From Lolium rigidum (Eukaryota; Streptophyta; Magnoliopsida; Poales; Poaceae), in the NCBI RefSeq assembly GCF_022539505.1, contig NC_061510.1:39333047-39397046 (forward strand): a DNA stretch of 64,000 nucleotides, written 5' to 3'. A program made the position numbers and the translations under genes. The notes under the pieces were generated by a model. That model saw nothing but the letters and a program-made list of their open reading frames with translations, was not told where the DNA came from and ran no database searches. Positions within the stretch are counted from its first letter, which is position 1. Every line of letters begins with the position of its first letter. Positions 12,551-22,779 of the stretch are shown piece after piece.

Positions 12551-13560
12551 GATCGAAAGAAAAAGTCAAGTGACCAAATATGAGGTGCCAAAAAAATCCA
12601 AGAAAAGAAAGTTTTATAAGTACATAGAGGATGACATGCGGGTCCCATTTAGCGAAGCAACGGTATCACCGTTTGAGAGGCAACAGGTGATCGAAAGAAA
12701 AAGTCAAGTGACCAAATATGAGGTGCCAAAAAAATCCAAGAAAAGAAAGTTTTATAGTACATAGAGGATGACATGCGGGTCCCATTTAGCAGCAGCGGTA
12801 TCACCGTTTGAGAGGCAGCAGGGGATCGAAAGAAAAAGTCAAGTTACCAAATATGAGGTGCCAAAAAAAAATCCAAGAAAAGAAAGTTTTATAGTACATA
12901 GTGGATGACATGCGGGTCCCATTTAGCAAAGCAGCGGTATCACCGTTTGAGAGGCAGCAGTGATCGAAAGAAAAAGTCAAGTGACCAAATATGAGGTGCC
13001 AAAAAAATCCAAGAAAAGAAAGTTTTATAGTACATAGAGGATGACATGCGGTTCCCATTTTAGCAGCAGCGGTATCACCGTTTGAGAGGCGGAGGGGATC
13101 GAAAGAAAAAGTCAAGTGACCAAATATGAGGTGCCAAAAAAAATCCAAGAAAAGAAAGTTTTATAGTACATAGAGGATGACATGTGGGTCCCATTTAGCA
13201 GCAGCTGTATCACCGTTTGAGAGGCGGCAGGGGATCGAAAGAAAAAGGTAAGTGACCAAATATGAGGTGCCAAAAATAATTCAAGAAAAGAAAGTTTTAT
13301 AGTACATAGAGGATGACATGCGGGTCCCAGTTAGCAGCAGCGGTATCACCGTTTGAGAGGCGGCAGGGGATCGAAAGAAAAAGTCAAGTGACCAAATATG
13401 AGGTGCCAAAAAAATCCAAGAAAAGAAAGTTTTATAGTACATAGAGGATGACATGCGGGTCCCATTTAGCAACGAGCGGTCTCAACGTTTCCAAGGCGGC
13501 AAGGGATCAAAAGAAAAAGGAAGTAGCCGTAAATCGGGGGTCAAAAAAAATCCAAGAATA
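12551..13560 (+). repeat. Tandem array of about seven 136-bp units
   Basis: Units start with GATCGAAAGAAAAAG at 12551, 12689, 12824, 12962, 13097, 13233 and 13369. A degenerate eighth starts at 13505. Spacing is 135-138 bp. Copies differ by a few substitutions and single-base indels in the A-run, so they are recent but not identical. The array touches the assembly gap on its left, so the true copy number is unknown. Confidence 0.95.
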
Positions 13561-13937
13561 GAAAGAATTTTGGTTCATAGAGGATGACATGCGGGACCCA
13601 TGATCCCGCATCGTAAACGGCTCGATCGGAGAACGTTGAACGAGATGGCGCGATCTAGAAAAAAACAATGCCGTAGAGGCCGCCATCCGGGCCCTACATC
13701 CCTCGGTGGTGCGGATTTGCGTTGACTCGGCCGGCGAACCCGAGATTTCGAGATGCACCACGTCCCGGGCCACCATACGCGACGTTTTGGCCGCTTTCGT
13801 CGGGCTAGGTGGCCTCAAAAACGAGAAAAAAAAAGTTTTGACATGCACCAGGGAGGGACCAAAATCGTCGGCCATGGTACACCAGCAACCACGGCGCGAC
13901 TTCAACTTCGTCGGCCATGGCAACTTTTCTTGTAGTG
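12551..13937 (+). mobile_element. Terminal region of a CACTA (En/Spm) DNA transposon
   Basis: The right edge reads, on the minus strand, CACTACAAGAAAAGTTGCC, which is the diagnostic CACTA terminal inverted repeat. Inside it lie GC-rich subterminal sequence (13560-13920) and a tandem array (12551-13560), both common at CACTA ends. The next three bases, TGT at 13938-13940, would be the target duplication. The flanking sequence is gypsy LTR, so the transposon landed in an older LTR. The other end and any transposase are not in the window, or lie in or beyond the gap. Confidence 0.8.
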
Positions 13938-13940
13938 TGT

Positions 13941-14398
13941 ATATGCATTGTTATGCCTTTCTCTATTTGTCAATTGCCCGACTGTAATTTGTTCACCCAA
14001 CATGCTTATATCTTATGGGAGAGACACCTCTAGTGAACTGTGGACCCCGGTCCTATTCTTTACATAGCATACAATCTATCGCAATTGTGTTTACTGTTTT
14101 CTTTGCAAACATCTTCCACTCGATACGTTTAATCCTTTGTTACAGCAAGCCGGTGAGATTGACAACCTCACTGTTTCGTTGGGGCAAAGTACTTTGGTTT
14201 TGTTGTGCAGATTCCAAGTTGGCGCCGGAATCCCTGGTGTTGCGCCGCATCACATTTCGCGACCATCAACCTTCAACGTGCTTCTTGGCTCCTACTGGTT
14301 CGATTAAACCTTGGTTTCATACTGAGGGAAACTTGCTTCTATACGCATCATACCTTCCACTTGGGGTTCCCAACGGACGTGTGCATCTACGCGTATCA
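13941..14398 (+). mobile_element. 3' end of a gypsy LTR fragment (Sabrina/WHAM-like), plus strand
   Basis: This closely matches the reverse complement of about the first 440 bases of the LTRs at 42113 and 48686, including ATCTTATGGGAGAGACACC and GGGGTTCCCAACGGACGTG, and ends CGCGTATCA. The left side is cut by the CACTA end at 13937. The right side joins copia internal sequence, so it is a 3' LTR end at an insertion junction. Confidence 0.8.
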
Positions 14399-14587
14399 CA
14401 TGGTTAAATATTTAGAGGAAACTCCACTAGGCTTCGTTTGTCAATATATGCAATGAAATTCAAGTTCATTCACACGTGCATATATGATGAGGGAGTTTAC
14501 TCTATGTATTCAACTTATTTGTTACTCAAATTCCTTATATAAACCCTCTCAAAAGAGATTTTCATCAATTACCAAAATGGGGGAGAC
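14399..14587 (+). mobile_element. 3' internal end of a copia-type element with polypurine tract
   Basis: The sequence ends with AAAATGGGGGAGAC directly before the TGAAAG start of the next LTR. A GGGGGAGA-type purine tract is usual just before copia 3' LTRs. No coding region of the element remains here. Confidence 0.6.
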
Positions 14588-16953
14588 TGAAAGTTCATGG
14601 AGCCTCCATGTGTGGTTTTGGTAATTTATAACAATCCTCATGGACTAAAGTTTGCACTGAGTTATATTTGTAAGATTTGTCCATAGGCAATGCTTGATCC
14701 ATATGTTGTCTTCAAGGTTGCAATAAGGAGCAAATGAAGAAGATCAAGTGTCAAGTATGTCTTGAAGACAGAGATTAAGTGTGCCCTCAAGTGTATCTTC
14801 AACACATCAACATTCGGATGAAAGAAGAAATGGTGTGCATGTGTGCAGGTTCAAGATGAGCCATCTCGAAGAGATAATATGATTGAAGCTTTCTCTCCAT
14901 ATGATGATCATGGATATGTGAAGACTTGAGTTGACGACATGCCCAAGTATGTATTGAAGAAGAAGATTGAGTGAGCTCTCATGTGTACCTTCAAGACATC
15001 GACCTGATGAAGAATGAAGAAATGAAGTGCAAGTTCAAGATGAGCATCTAGAAGAGATCATATGCTTGAAGCTTGCCATTCTTATGGTGATCATGGATAT
15101 GTGAAGACATGCCCAAAGAAGAGGCTCTCCCATAGGAGTATGGGGAGCAATTTGCAAGTCTTCAACAAGAAAGATGTTCCATCTTAAGGTGGACGCGATC
15201 GTCATCATCAACCTCAAGTGTAATATGCGCAAGGCAAAGGTATGATCTTGATAGGGTTTGTTTCTTACGGTCTCGTGGTGATTAAGTGTGAGACCGGGTT
15301 ATAGGATAGATAGTCGTACTATCAAGAGGGGCTCTCAATTGAGTAACTTCATCGTATCGTTCGGAGAGAGCTCACCTTTGCATCGTTGGCATCATATTTC
15401 TTGGTTATTATTTGGTTCTTATCCATATGGTGTTTTAGAGCTTGTTCTTATTCCCATGACAACCTCTAGTTCATCTAAAATGGATTTTGCACAAAAAACT
15501 TGTTGCATTTTCAAGGTTAGAGGTTTACCGGTTTGTCTTTTTTAGATAGGTAAAACCTCTCATCATATTTTTTTATATCATCCCTTGCTATACTATGATG
15601 GTTCAGTGTATCATCTTGTAGAGATTGTTACTAGATTCGAAACAAGCCCAAGATCATGAAAATCGAAGTCTGGATGCTCAAGTTATGTTCGTTCTTGTTT
15701 TGTTGTCTCAGTCAGTTTTCATGGGGCGGATTATCTGGCCCTAGTGGGGGAGAATAATCTGGAGCAGATTATTGGTGAATAATCTGGGATCTAAAAATAT
15801 CTAAGTACTTAAGACAAATGATCCCAGTATACCCTCGGATTTTTGGCCGGATATTTCAACTTGGGGACGGATAATTCGTCGTGGGAAGCCCCAACGGTCA
15901 TGCTTCTTAGGAGGGGGCTATAAATAGCTCCCTTCTTCCCCAAAATCTGTTGATTCTCTCACTCTCTCTCTCTTGCTCTCCTCCATTGTGTACTTTGAGA
16001 AGCTTTCTCTATCTCTCAATCCCTCCATGATTCTTGCCCCCATTTGAGGAAAAAGCGAGAGGAGATCTAGCTCTACATTCCTACCAATTAAAATCCCCCT
16101 TTTATGAGGGAATCCTTTACATCTAGATCTTGGAAACATTTTTTTGTTATTCTACTTTGTTCTTCCTCTCTTATTCCTATAATAGCTTTTGTAGATTTGG
16201 TGGAATTTGAGAGTGAGTGACTTGCCATTGCATTTGGTGCATCAGTTTGAGCTTTCCACGAAGATTCGTGGAAGCAAAAGTGAGGAGCTTGTTACTCTTG
16301 GGTTCTTGGAATCCTAGATGGCTTTGTGGTGTTCTTGGAGCCTCCAATGAAGTTTTTGATATTGCCTCAAGTATGTAGCTTTGTGGATTACTTGGGGATT
16401 TCAATTAAGTTGTGGACATTCTCTTCAAGTGTGAGGCCTTAGTGGAGATTTCTTAGGAACCTCCAATTAAGTTGTGGAGATTGCCCTAAGATTTATGCGG
16501 GTTCGGTGACCACCCTCAAGGTTCCATAGTGGATCGATGATTTACCTTTTGGTCGAAAGGGTCGAGGAGAATACGGTGAGGGCCTTCGTGACGTTTGGAG
16601 TGCTTTTGCCTCCACACCGCTCCAACGGAGAGTAGCACTCGCAGAAGTGTGAACTCACGATACATCGTCGTCTCAAGGTCACCTCGGTTATTCCTATACC
16701 GAGCTCTTTACTTATGCACTTTACTTTGTGATAGTCTTCATTCTTGAAATTATATATCTTGCTATCACATAGTTGCTTGTCTTGATTAGCATAAGTTGTT
16801 GGTGCACATAGGTGAACCCTAGTTATATAGATTTTGTGCTTGACAAATTAAGCGCTAGTTTATTTTGCATCTGTTAAGCCATAATCGTAAAAGTTTGCAG
16901 GCCGCCTATTCACCCCGCCTCCCCATCCCTCTAGGCGGCATTTGTTCCTTTCA
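14588..16953 (+). mobile_element. 3' LTR of a copia-type retrotransposon (about 2.4 kb)
   Basis: The LTR starts TGAAAGTTCATGG after a polypurine tract and ends ...CTAGGCGGCATTTGTTCCTTTCA, giving matching TGAAAG/CTTTCA termini. The pre-terminal CCTATTCACC/CTCTAGGCGGC block is typical of Triticeae copia LTRs. A likely promoter TATA box, CTATAAATA near 15929, precedes a CT-rich leader. It lies within the end of a CACTA element. Confidence 0.75.
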
Positions 16954-17753
16954 ATTGAACAACCTCTGCTTTGCACAATCATCAATGAGTAATAAGACAA
17001 ATCATTTGAAGTTACATCTATTTAATTTTAGCTTGTCTATGCTTATGTCTAACTCCAATGATTCTTTTCTGCAGTTGACCAGTCTTGTGCCATGAATCTA
17101 GTGAAGCGGAGCGTCAGAATGCACGCATACGGGGTGGTAGTGTGGAGTGTGAATATTGCGGGCAACCTCCTCCTTCACATATGGCAGAGGCACAACAAAT
17201 AGAAGGTCACGGCAGAGGCAGGGTGGAGAAGCTGCATCGTTGCAAGAGGTACTATTTGTGATATCTCATTCTTATAGCTAGGAACTGAATCTATGTTGTG
17301 ATACATGTATACATGTGCTATGTATGAAATGTACAATTCAATAAAAATAATTTTTGCAATGTATTTGCGTGCAATGTTGAGTTATGGCTTACTGTGTACA
17401 ACTAGGTATTGGAAAAACGTTTGTGGCGTCTGCTGAAATCAAACGCCTGGTTGAAACAAACGTGTCCAATCTCCGTTCAACACATACGTTCCGCACATAC
17501 ACCTAAAGAAATTACATCGTTTGCGATCTTACAGTCGGTTGAAGGTCCAGTATGAAATATCGTGTGCGGCGGCATGTCCTTTCGCACACAATTTCTTGAT
17601 AAGGACCTTTTGTGATATTTCACCTTGTCGCCCACAGTTTCGGAAACCGTGTGCATTGTTGAGGGTAAGCACCTACCCTTGCGTAGTGACGGTTAGGTTT
17701 ATCGTGTGCGACAACCTATTTCAGCCATGTGCGCGGCCCAATCTGTACTAGTG
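16954..17753 (+). mobile_element. End fragment of a second CACTA-type transposon
   Basis: On the minus strand the fragment starts CACTAGTACAGATTGGGC at 17753. It is followed by several copies of a CGTGTGCG/CGCACAC motif in both orientations between about 17540 and 17740, which look like CACTA subterminal repeats. Left of this, 17060-17260 could hold a relic of transposon coding sequence, but I see no definite domain. The copia element at 14588-16953 interrupts it. Confidence 0.55.
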
Positions 17754-17955
17754 TAGTAATCTTGACGGTAGATGTAGATGCATCGTGTTGATGAGGATCA
17801 CCCCAACGCTTGCTTAGTTCTCGGCGCGTATCGCCACCTTGTTATTCTTCAGCGTCCTAGGCTTATGTAGTTCCTACATCATGTTGCAAATGTTAGCAAT
17901 CAATCTAGTATCAACTACCCAAGAATTATGTTTAGAACATGGTGAGAAAATATCG
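17754..17955. other. Intergenic sequence, nothing recognised
   Basis: About 200 bases between the CACTA end and the poly-A retroposon contain no frame, repeat or terminal motif that I recognise. Confidence 0.5.
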
Positions 17956-17957
17956 AT

Positions 17958-18528
17958 AGTTCCACTTCAAAACCAAAAGTGCATGCGTCCTGTACCCCTT
18001 CTCCCCTGAGATACGCTCGGGAGGCGATTAGGTTTCTTCGCCTCCACCGCTCTATGGCCTTCGGGCCATGGAGGCGGGGTGGATCTCATCCCCCGTCGGT
18101 GGGAGGGCTCCATTCCCCTGGTTTTAGGGTTTTAGTTTGGTGGGTGGCGTCTTTTCCAATAAAGTCTCCCCGTCTTCTGCCCCATCTCGACGGCGACATC
18201 GAGAAGCTTGTAGGAGTGGTGTGGTTCTCGAGAACTTCTTCTGGCTGGGGGATCTCTGGATCGTCATGGAGCTTCATCGGTGGTTATTCCTTCTTCTTTG
18301 TCTCTGGGATGGATGTGGTCTTCTTGACCCATTAGGAGACTTTCCATCCGCAACTAGCAACGTCATGTCGACTCAGGGAGGAGCGGAAGCGCGTCGTCAG
18401 CACTGTCTGGAGGTTGAAGATGAGGGGCATCTCAAGAATTTCGTTGTAATTTTTGTTTTGTTGAGATGCTTTGTATTGTTCGATATTTCTCTTAATACTA
18501 GGGTTCTATTCCCCCAAAAAAAATCGAT
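17958..18528 (+). mobile_element. Poly-A retroposon remnant (non-LTR type, non-autonomous)
   Basis: A GC-rich 5' part leads into an AT-richer tail with TTGTTTTGTTGAGATGC, a run of eight A at 18518-18525, and then unrelated sequence. The layout resembles the retroposon at 37190-38200. ATCGATA occurs before the start (near 17952) and after the A-run, but seven bases is too short to be convincing as a target duplication. No reverse transcriptase frame is present. Confidence 0.45.
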
Positions 18529-18529
18529 A

Positions 18530-19758
18530 ACATGTATACCAAATATACCTGAGCTAAAGTTTCCTTTCTTCCGCCAAGTAATTTGGGCAATTTCTCTTGC
18601 AGTGACCCTTCTCCCTGGAGAAGAAACAGTCAACATCAGGAGTAGGACCAGCCTTGGGTAAATTTAATTTTTTTGCCCTCACATCCTTTTTTTAAAGGGA
18701 TACCTTGTTTTTTGACGTGTTGGCATGGATTTGTTTCGAGAGGGGGAACTATGCCCCGACATCAATCTGCATCGAAACAATGCACATGCCCTCATTTGTT
18801 TGAATTCATAGTTCACAATTCATAGGTTACTCGAAGTGGTAACATGAATTAACTAACGGAACAAAAAACACAAAAAAAAAGCCTCTCATCATATTGTAGT
18901 TGATTAGATTGCCGCTGGCCACTCAGGTTAAATATAATCGTACGACCGCCATCAACCGACGAGCTCAACCAGAACCCGTATGTCCCCGCTGCTCCACAGG
19001 AATTAGAAGCAAACAGTAATGAGGCGATCAAGAAATCATAGTTTTACCCGAATTAGCAGCAAGCAGGAGGATACATATTGTTTGACGACTTCAATGTTTT
19101 AATGAATCCCGTAGTTAGGTGGACGATAGAGTTAGCTGCAACGCTGCAAGCATTCGAGCGGGGGTTGAGCTTGCAGTTAGCGACAGTTTTAGTTAGTTGG
19201 AGACTTGGGGTTGCTAGCGGCACAAACTACCGGAAGAACAATCAACTAAGAAGTAAAAGATATAGTAATCGGGCTAGCGTTCGCCTACCCAATTGAAAAT
19301 TGAACGGTCTGAATGTAGGTACCGACGATAACTGAACGGTTGTGTAGGCATTTGTTTCTTCTGGTGTGAATCGCCGCGCAGTTAGACCGTGGAAGAATGT
19401 CAAATTAGTTGTTTAGTTAACGTGATCATTTCGGAGGGAGTTAAGACATAAGACACGACATCTAGGTGCAAAACGAATGATTAGAAGGCGCAAGTCAAAA
19501 CTGTGGATGTTGTGGCCATGTGCATGCATGCATGCATGCATTGGATCGTTCGTTGGAACAGCAGCATAATTGTTCCTCTCGAACCTTCGGAATCCATCTC
19601 CGTATGTCCGGCCTCGACCCGTCGACCGTACAATTAATCTCTTCCTCGAGCTATTTAACGACCACCATTGTCGTAATCATTCCTCAGCTCCACATCCACC
19701 TACGAGGATCAATCATTTCTCTGTGTACGGTTCAGGGTTGGATCAGGAGAAGCTAGAT
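18530..19758 (+). promoter_or_regulatory. Upstream region of the expansin gene
   Basis: No gene is visible in this 1.2-kb stretch. Near the gene there is an alternating ATGC block (GCATGCATGCATGCATGC around 19520-19540) that contains RY-type CATGCATG motifs. These are known seed and ABI3/FUS3-type binding sequences in plants, but no function can be inferred from sequence alone. No strong TATA box is evident; CTATTTAA near 19650 is a weak candidate. Confidence 0.35.
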
Positions 19759-20670
19759 ATGGCAGGTGGGAAGCGCTTGATCCTGCAGCTGTTGCTGTTG
19801 TGCCTGGCGGCGCCGGCGGTCAGGTCGGGCTGGCTCCAGGGCACCGCCACCTTCTACGGCGGCAGCGACGGCTCTGGCACAATGGGTACGTACGTAGTAA
19901 GCTAGATGAGCATCGATCATGGTTAGCTTGCGTATCCATGTCCTGATGATCATGGTTGCAGGTGGTGCTTGTGGATACACGAACCTGTACGACCAGGGGT
20001 ACGGGCTCGATAACGCGGCGCTGAGCACGGTGTTGTTCAACGACGGGGCCTCGTGCGGGCAGTGCTACCTCATCATCTGCGACCAGGGCAAGTCCACTAT
20101 GTGCAAGCCTGGGACCTCCATCACCGTCTCCGCCACCAACCTCTGCCCTCCCAACTATGATCTTCCAAACGACAACGGCGGGTGGTGCAACCCTCCCCGC
20201 CCCCACTTCGACATGTCGCAGCCCGCCTGGGAGAAGATCGGTATATACCGAGCCGGCATCATCCCCATCGTCTACCAGCAGTAAGCTCCATCATCTCACA
20301 TTCAACCAATTAATGACATGGCATGGTGGTTAACGACATCCCCGTGTGGATTTATAGGGTCAAGTGCTGGAGGACGGGAGGGTTGCGGTTCACCATGTTA
20401 GGGTTCAACTACTTCGAGCTGGTGCTGGTGACCAATGTGGCCGGGAGCGGGTCGATCAAGAGCATCTCGGTGAAGGGTACCAACACTGGATGGATGCAGA
20501 TGTCCAGGAACTGGGGCGTCATCTGGCAGGGCATGTCGGGACTGGCGGGGCAAGCTCTGTCCTTGAGTATCACTTCCACCGGCGGACAGAATATCGTCTG
20601 CCCGGATGTCATCCCGGCCGGCTGGATTTTTGGCCAGACCTTCTCAACCTGGCGGCAATTCGACTACTAA
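19759..20670 (+). CDS. Alpha-expansin (cell-wall loosening protein), three exons
   Basis: Exons are 19759-19885, 19962-20280 and 20358-20670 (127+319+313 bases, 252 residues). All introns are GT-AG, and the two-intron layout is normal for alpha-expansins. Residues 1-23 form a signal peptide ([19 protein letters not shown]). The double-psi-barrel GH45-like domain follows, with [10 protein letters not shown], conserved Cys 46, 74, 77, 82, 90, 104, 118 and 152, and the HFD motif at 124-126 within [18 protein letters not shown]-terminal CBM63-like domain carries Trp 194, 201 and 205. Expansins act in the wall, loosening cellulose-hemicellulose contacts without hydrolysis. Cys230 and the KCWRTGG stretch at 151-157, where PCV(K/R)(K/R)GG is usual, are unusual. 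Alpha-expansin is near certain; the subtype is not assigned. Confidence 0.95.
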
Positions 20671-20830
20671 CTGATCGATGAATCCACCAACAATCCTTCA
20701 CTTCTCATGCATACATTTGCTTCTTCCATTTCTCTCCCTCGATTCATCGTTCGTTTAATTTGATTAATGGTTGTAGATTGAACTATAAACTTGTAAGTCT
20801 CATGTTCATATTCAATTTAAGGATTATCTG

Positions 20831-20968
20831 ATACTAGGTGACGACGCAAGCTTTGCCTTGCCGGCTACATCCCGCATTGCCACATTGTGGCCGACATAGT
20901 AGATTTGCATGGGCCTTTGTGTATGACGTCATCAAGCGCTATATATGCTTTTAGGATGTTTAACGTTT
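20831..20968 (+). repeat. Copy A of a ~150-bp direct repeat, split by a Mutator-like element
   Basis: This segment and its continuation at 22487-22512 match 22585-22735 (copy B). Shared blocks include GTGGCCGACATAGTAGATTTG and TATGCTTTTAGG. Copy A is interrupted after TTAACGTTT by the Mutator-like element, whereas copy B is continuous through the same point. The origin of the repeated unit is unknown. Confidence 0.8.
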
Positions 20969-22486
20969 GGAAAACTCTTCCCATCAGCCCACCGATCGAG
21001 CTGAGAAATCGGTCGTTCCTTCCGAGTGCTACCCACATGTGGATGGGTCCCACCTTTGCCTTATCCTAACGCTGGTTACCAAAATCCTTCTTCATCCTCT
21101 ATTTCTCCTCCCCCACCTACAGACGCAGCGCAGAGCCGCCCCTGCTCATCTCCCAGCGAGCTCACCGCCCAAGCTCCTCCCCGGCGAGCGTGTCGCCCAG
21201 CTCCTCCCCGACGAGCTCGTCGCCCCTACTCTTTCCCCCGACGCGAGCGCCGCCCCATCTCCTTCCCGTCGAGCGGTCGCCCCAGCACTTTCCCGACGAG
21301 TGTGCCTTTTGCTCCCCATCCAGCTGCGCCCCCACCTCCGGTGAGCTCGATCTCTCCCGCCAACCGCTCAACTACAGCGAGCATGCTACCCATGCTCCTC
21401 CCGGCGAGCACGCATTTGCTCATCATCTATCTGCGCCCTCAGCTCCGGCGAGCGCGCTCGGCGCCGCTAACTGCTTGGATGTGGCACCACCCTGACCCCC
21501 AAGTATCTTTGTTGTGCTGTCGACACCGGTGCCGCTGTCGGCGCTGGAGATACAGACAAAGATGTTCAAGAACGTGTGGGGCATGAAACGGTAATTTTTT
21601 TTTGTTGGTTTTAATGTTAACTATTTGTTGTAAATATGTTGCTGATTTATTGTAAAGATATTTTTTGGCATGAAGCTCTGTTATTGTAAATACCCAAATA
21701 AAAAATGTTGTTTTTGTTGTTAATTTCTTGTTGTAAATATATTAGATATTTGTTGTAAAGATATTTTGGCACTAGAAATATTAGTTTGAGAATTTTTCTT
21801 GGTAAAATTATTTTTTACTATTGTTGTAAACAACCAACGTTTTTGTTAGATTTATTTTTAATTATTGTTGTAAATACATTAGTGATTTCATAGTAAAGAT
21901 ATGAAATTTTGGCTTTTTTGTTAAAATCTTGGTTTACTATTTGTTGTAAACACCCAACCTTTTTATTGTATTTATTTTTAATTATTATTGTAATACATCA
22001 GTGGTTTTATTGTAAATATATGAAATTGTTGTTTTTTATTGAAATCATTGTTTACTATTTATTGTAAACACCTAATTTTTTATTGTATTTATTTTTAGTT
22101 ATTGTTGTAAATACATTAGTGATTTTATTGTAAAGGTTCAAATTTGTTTTGTATTAAAATCATTATTGACTTTTTGTTGTAAACACCTACTTTTTTTGTA
22201 GAACTATTATAGTAGTACCAGAATATTGTTGTAAAACACAACTTTAACCACGGTTGTCTTACCAGATGCCCAGCACCACACGATCTCTACCCGGAAAGCA
22301 AAGTCCAACCGAAAAGCAAAGTAAAGTGGCAAAGCATCTGCCACCTGACACATGACATTGAACAGCACACGAGAAAGCGACGTGAGGGGAGATGGATTAA
22401 TTGATACCGTAGGATCCTGATCCAACCATCACGGAAGCAACCGATTTTTCTAGCCCGTATCGGGCGACCGACGGCTAGCGTGCCCC
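20969..22486. mobile_element. Non-autonomous Mutator-like element with 9-bp target duplication
   Basis: The element is flanked on both sides by TTAACGTTT (20960-20968 and 22487-22495), a perfect 9-bp duplication as expected for Mutator. Its ends are imperfect inverted repeats of about 55 bp. The left reads GGAAAACTCTTCCC then CGAGCTGAGAAATCGGTCG. The right, on the minus strand, reads GGGGCACGCTAGCC then CGGGCTAGAAAAATCGGTTG. Inside are a GC-rich proline/serine-rich open segment (about 21090-21590) and an AT-rich repeat block (21600-22220). No transposase is encoded, so it depends on a partner element. The GC-rich part could be a captured host fragment (Pack-MULE). Confidence 0.85.
21605..22220 (+). 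repeat. AT-rich tandem repeats (period about 115-120 bp) inside the Mutator-like element
   Basis: A unit containing TTGTTGTAAACACC(C/T)AA, TTTTTATTGTATTTATTTTTA and TTGTAAATACATTAGTGATTT recurs four or five times with growing divergence. Clear anchor points lie near 21830, 21945, 22060 and 22180. The TTGTTGTAAA core occurs many more times. Confidence 0.75.
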
Positions 22487-22584
22487 TTAACGTTTTGTAT
22501 TGATTTCGTAGGTACATTCCGTAGCCCGTTCATTTTATCAGAAAGATATCATGGTAGATCAGACATCAGCAATCTCACCATGTA

Positions 22585-22735
22585 AATACTAGGTGAACAC
22601 GCAAACTTTGCCTCGCCACCTACGTACATCCCGTCTTGGCACACCGTGGCCGACATAGTAGATTTGCATGCGCTTTTGTCGATGACATCGTCAGGCACTA
22701 TGCTTTTAGGTTGTATAACGTTTTGTCTTGATTTC
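22585..22735 (+). repeat. Copy B of the ~150-bp direct repeat (uninterrupted)
   Basis: This is the intact partner of copy A at 20831-20968. It reads straight through ATAACGTTTTGT at 22715-22726, the position where copy A carries the Mutator-like element, so it serves as a paralogous empty site. Confidence 0.8.
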
Positions 22736-22779
22736 TTTCTTAAAGTAAAGATATGTACATACATATCTTGTTTATCTAT

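Noticed and set aside
12341..12764. Open frames that run through the Ns
   Set aside because: They exist only because undetermined bases contain no stops.
12551..13560. CRISPR-like array
   Set aside because: The repeats are contiguous 136-bp units without unique spacers, inside a plant CACTA transposon.
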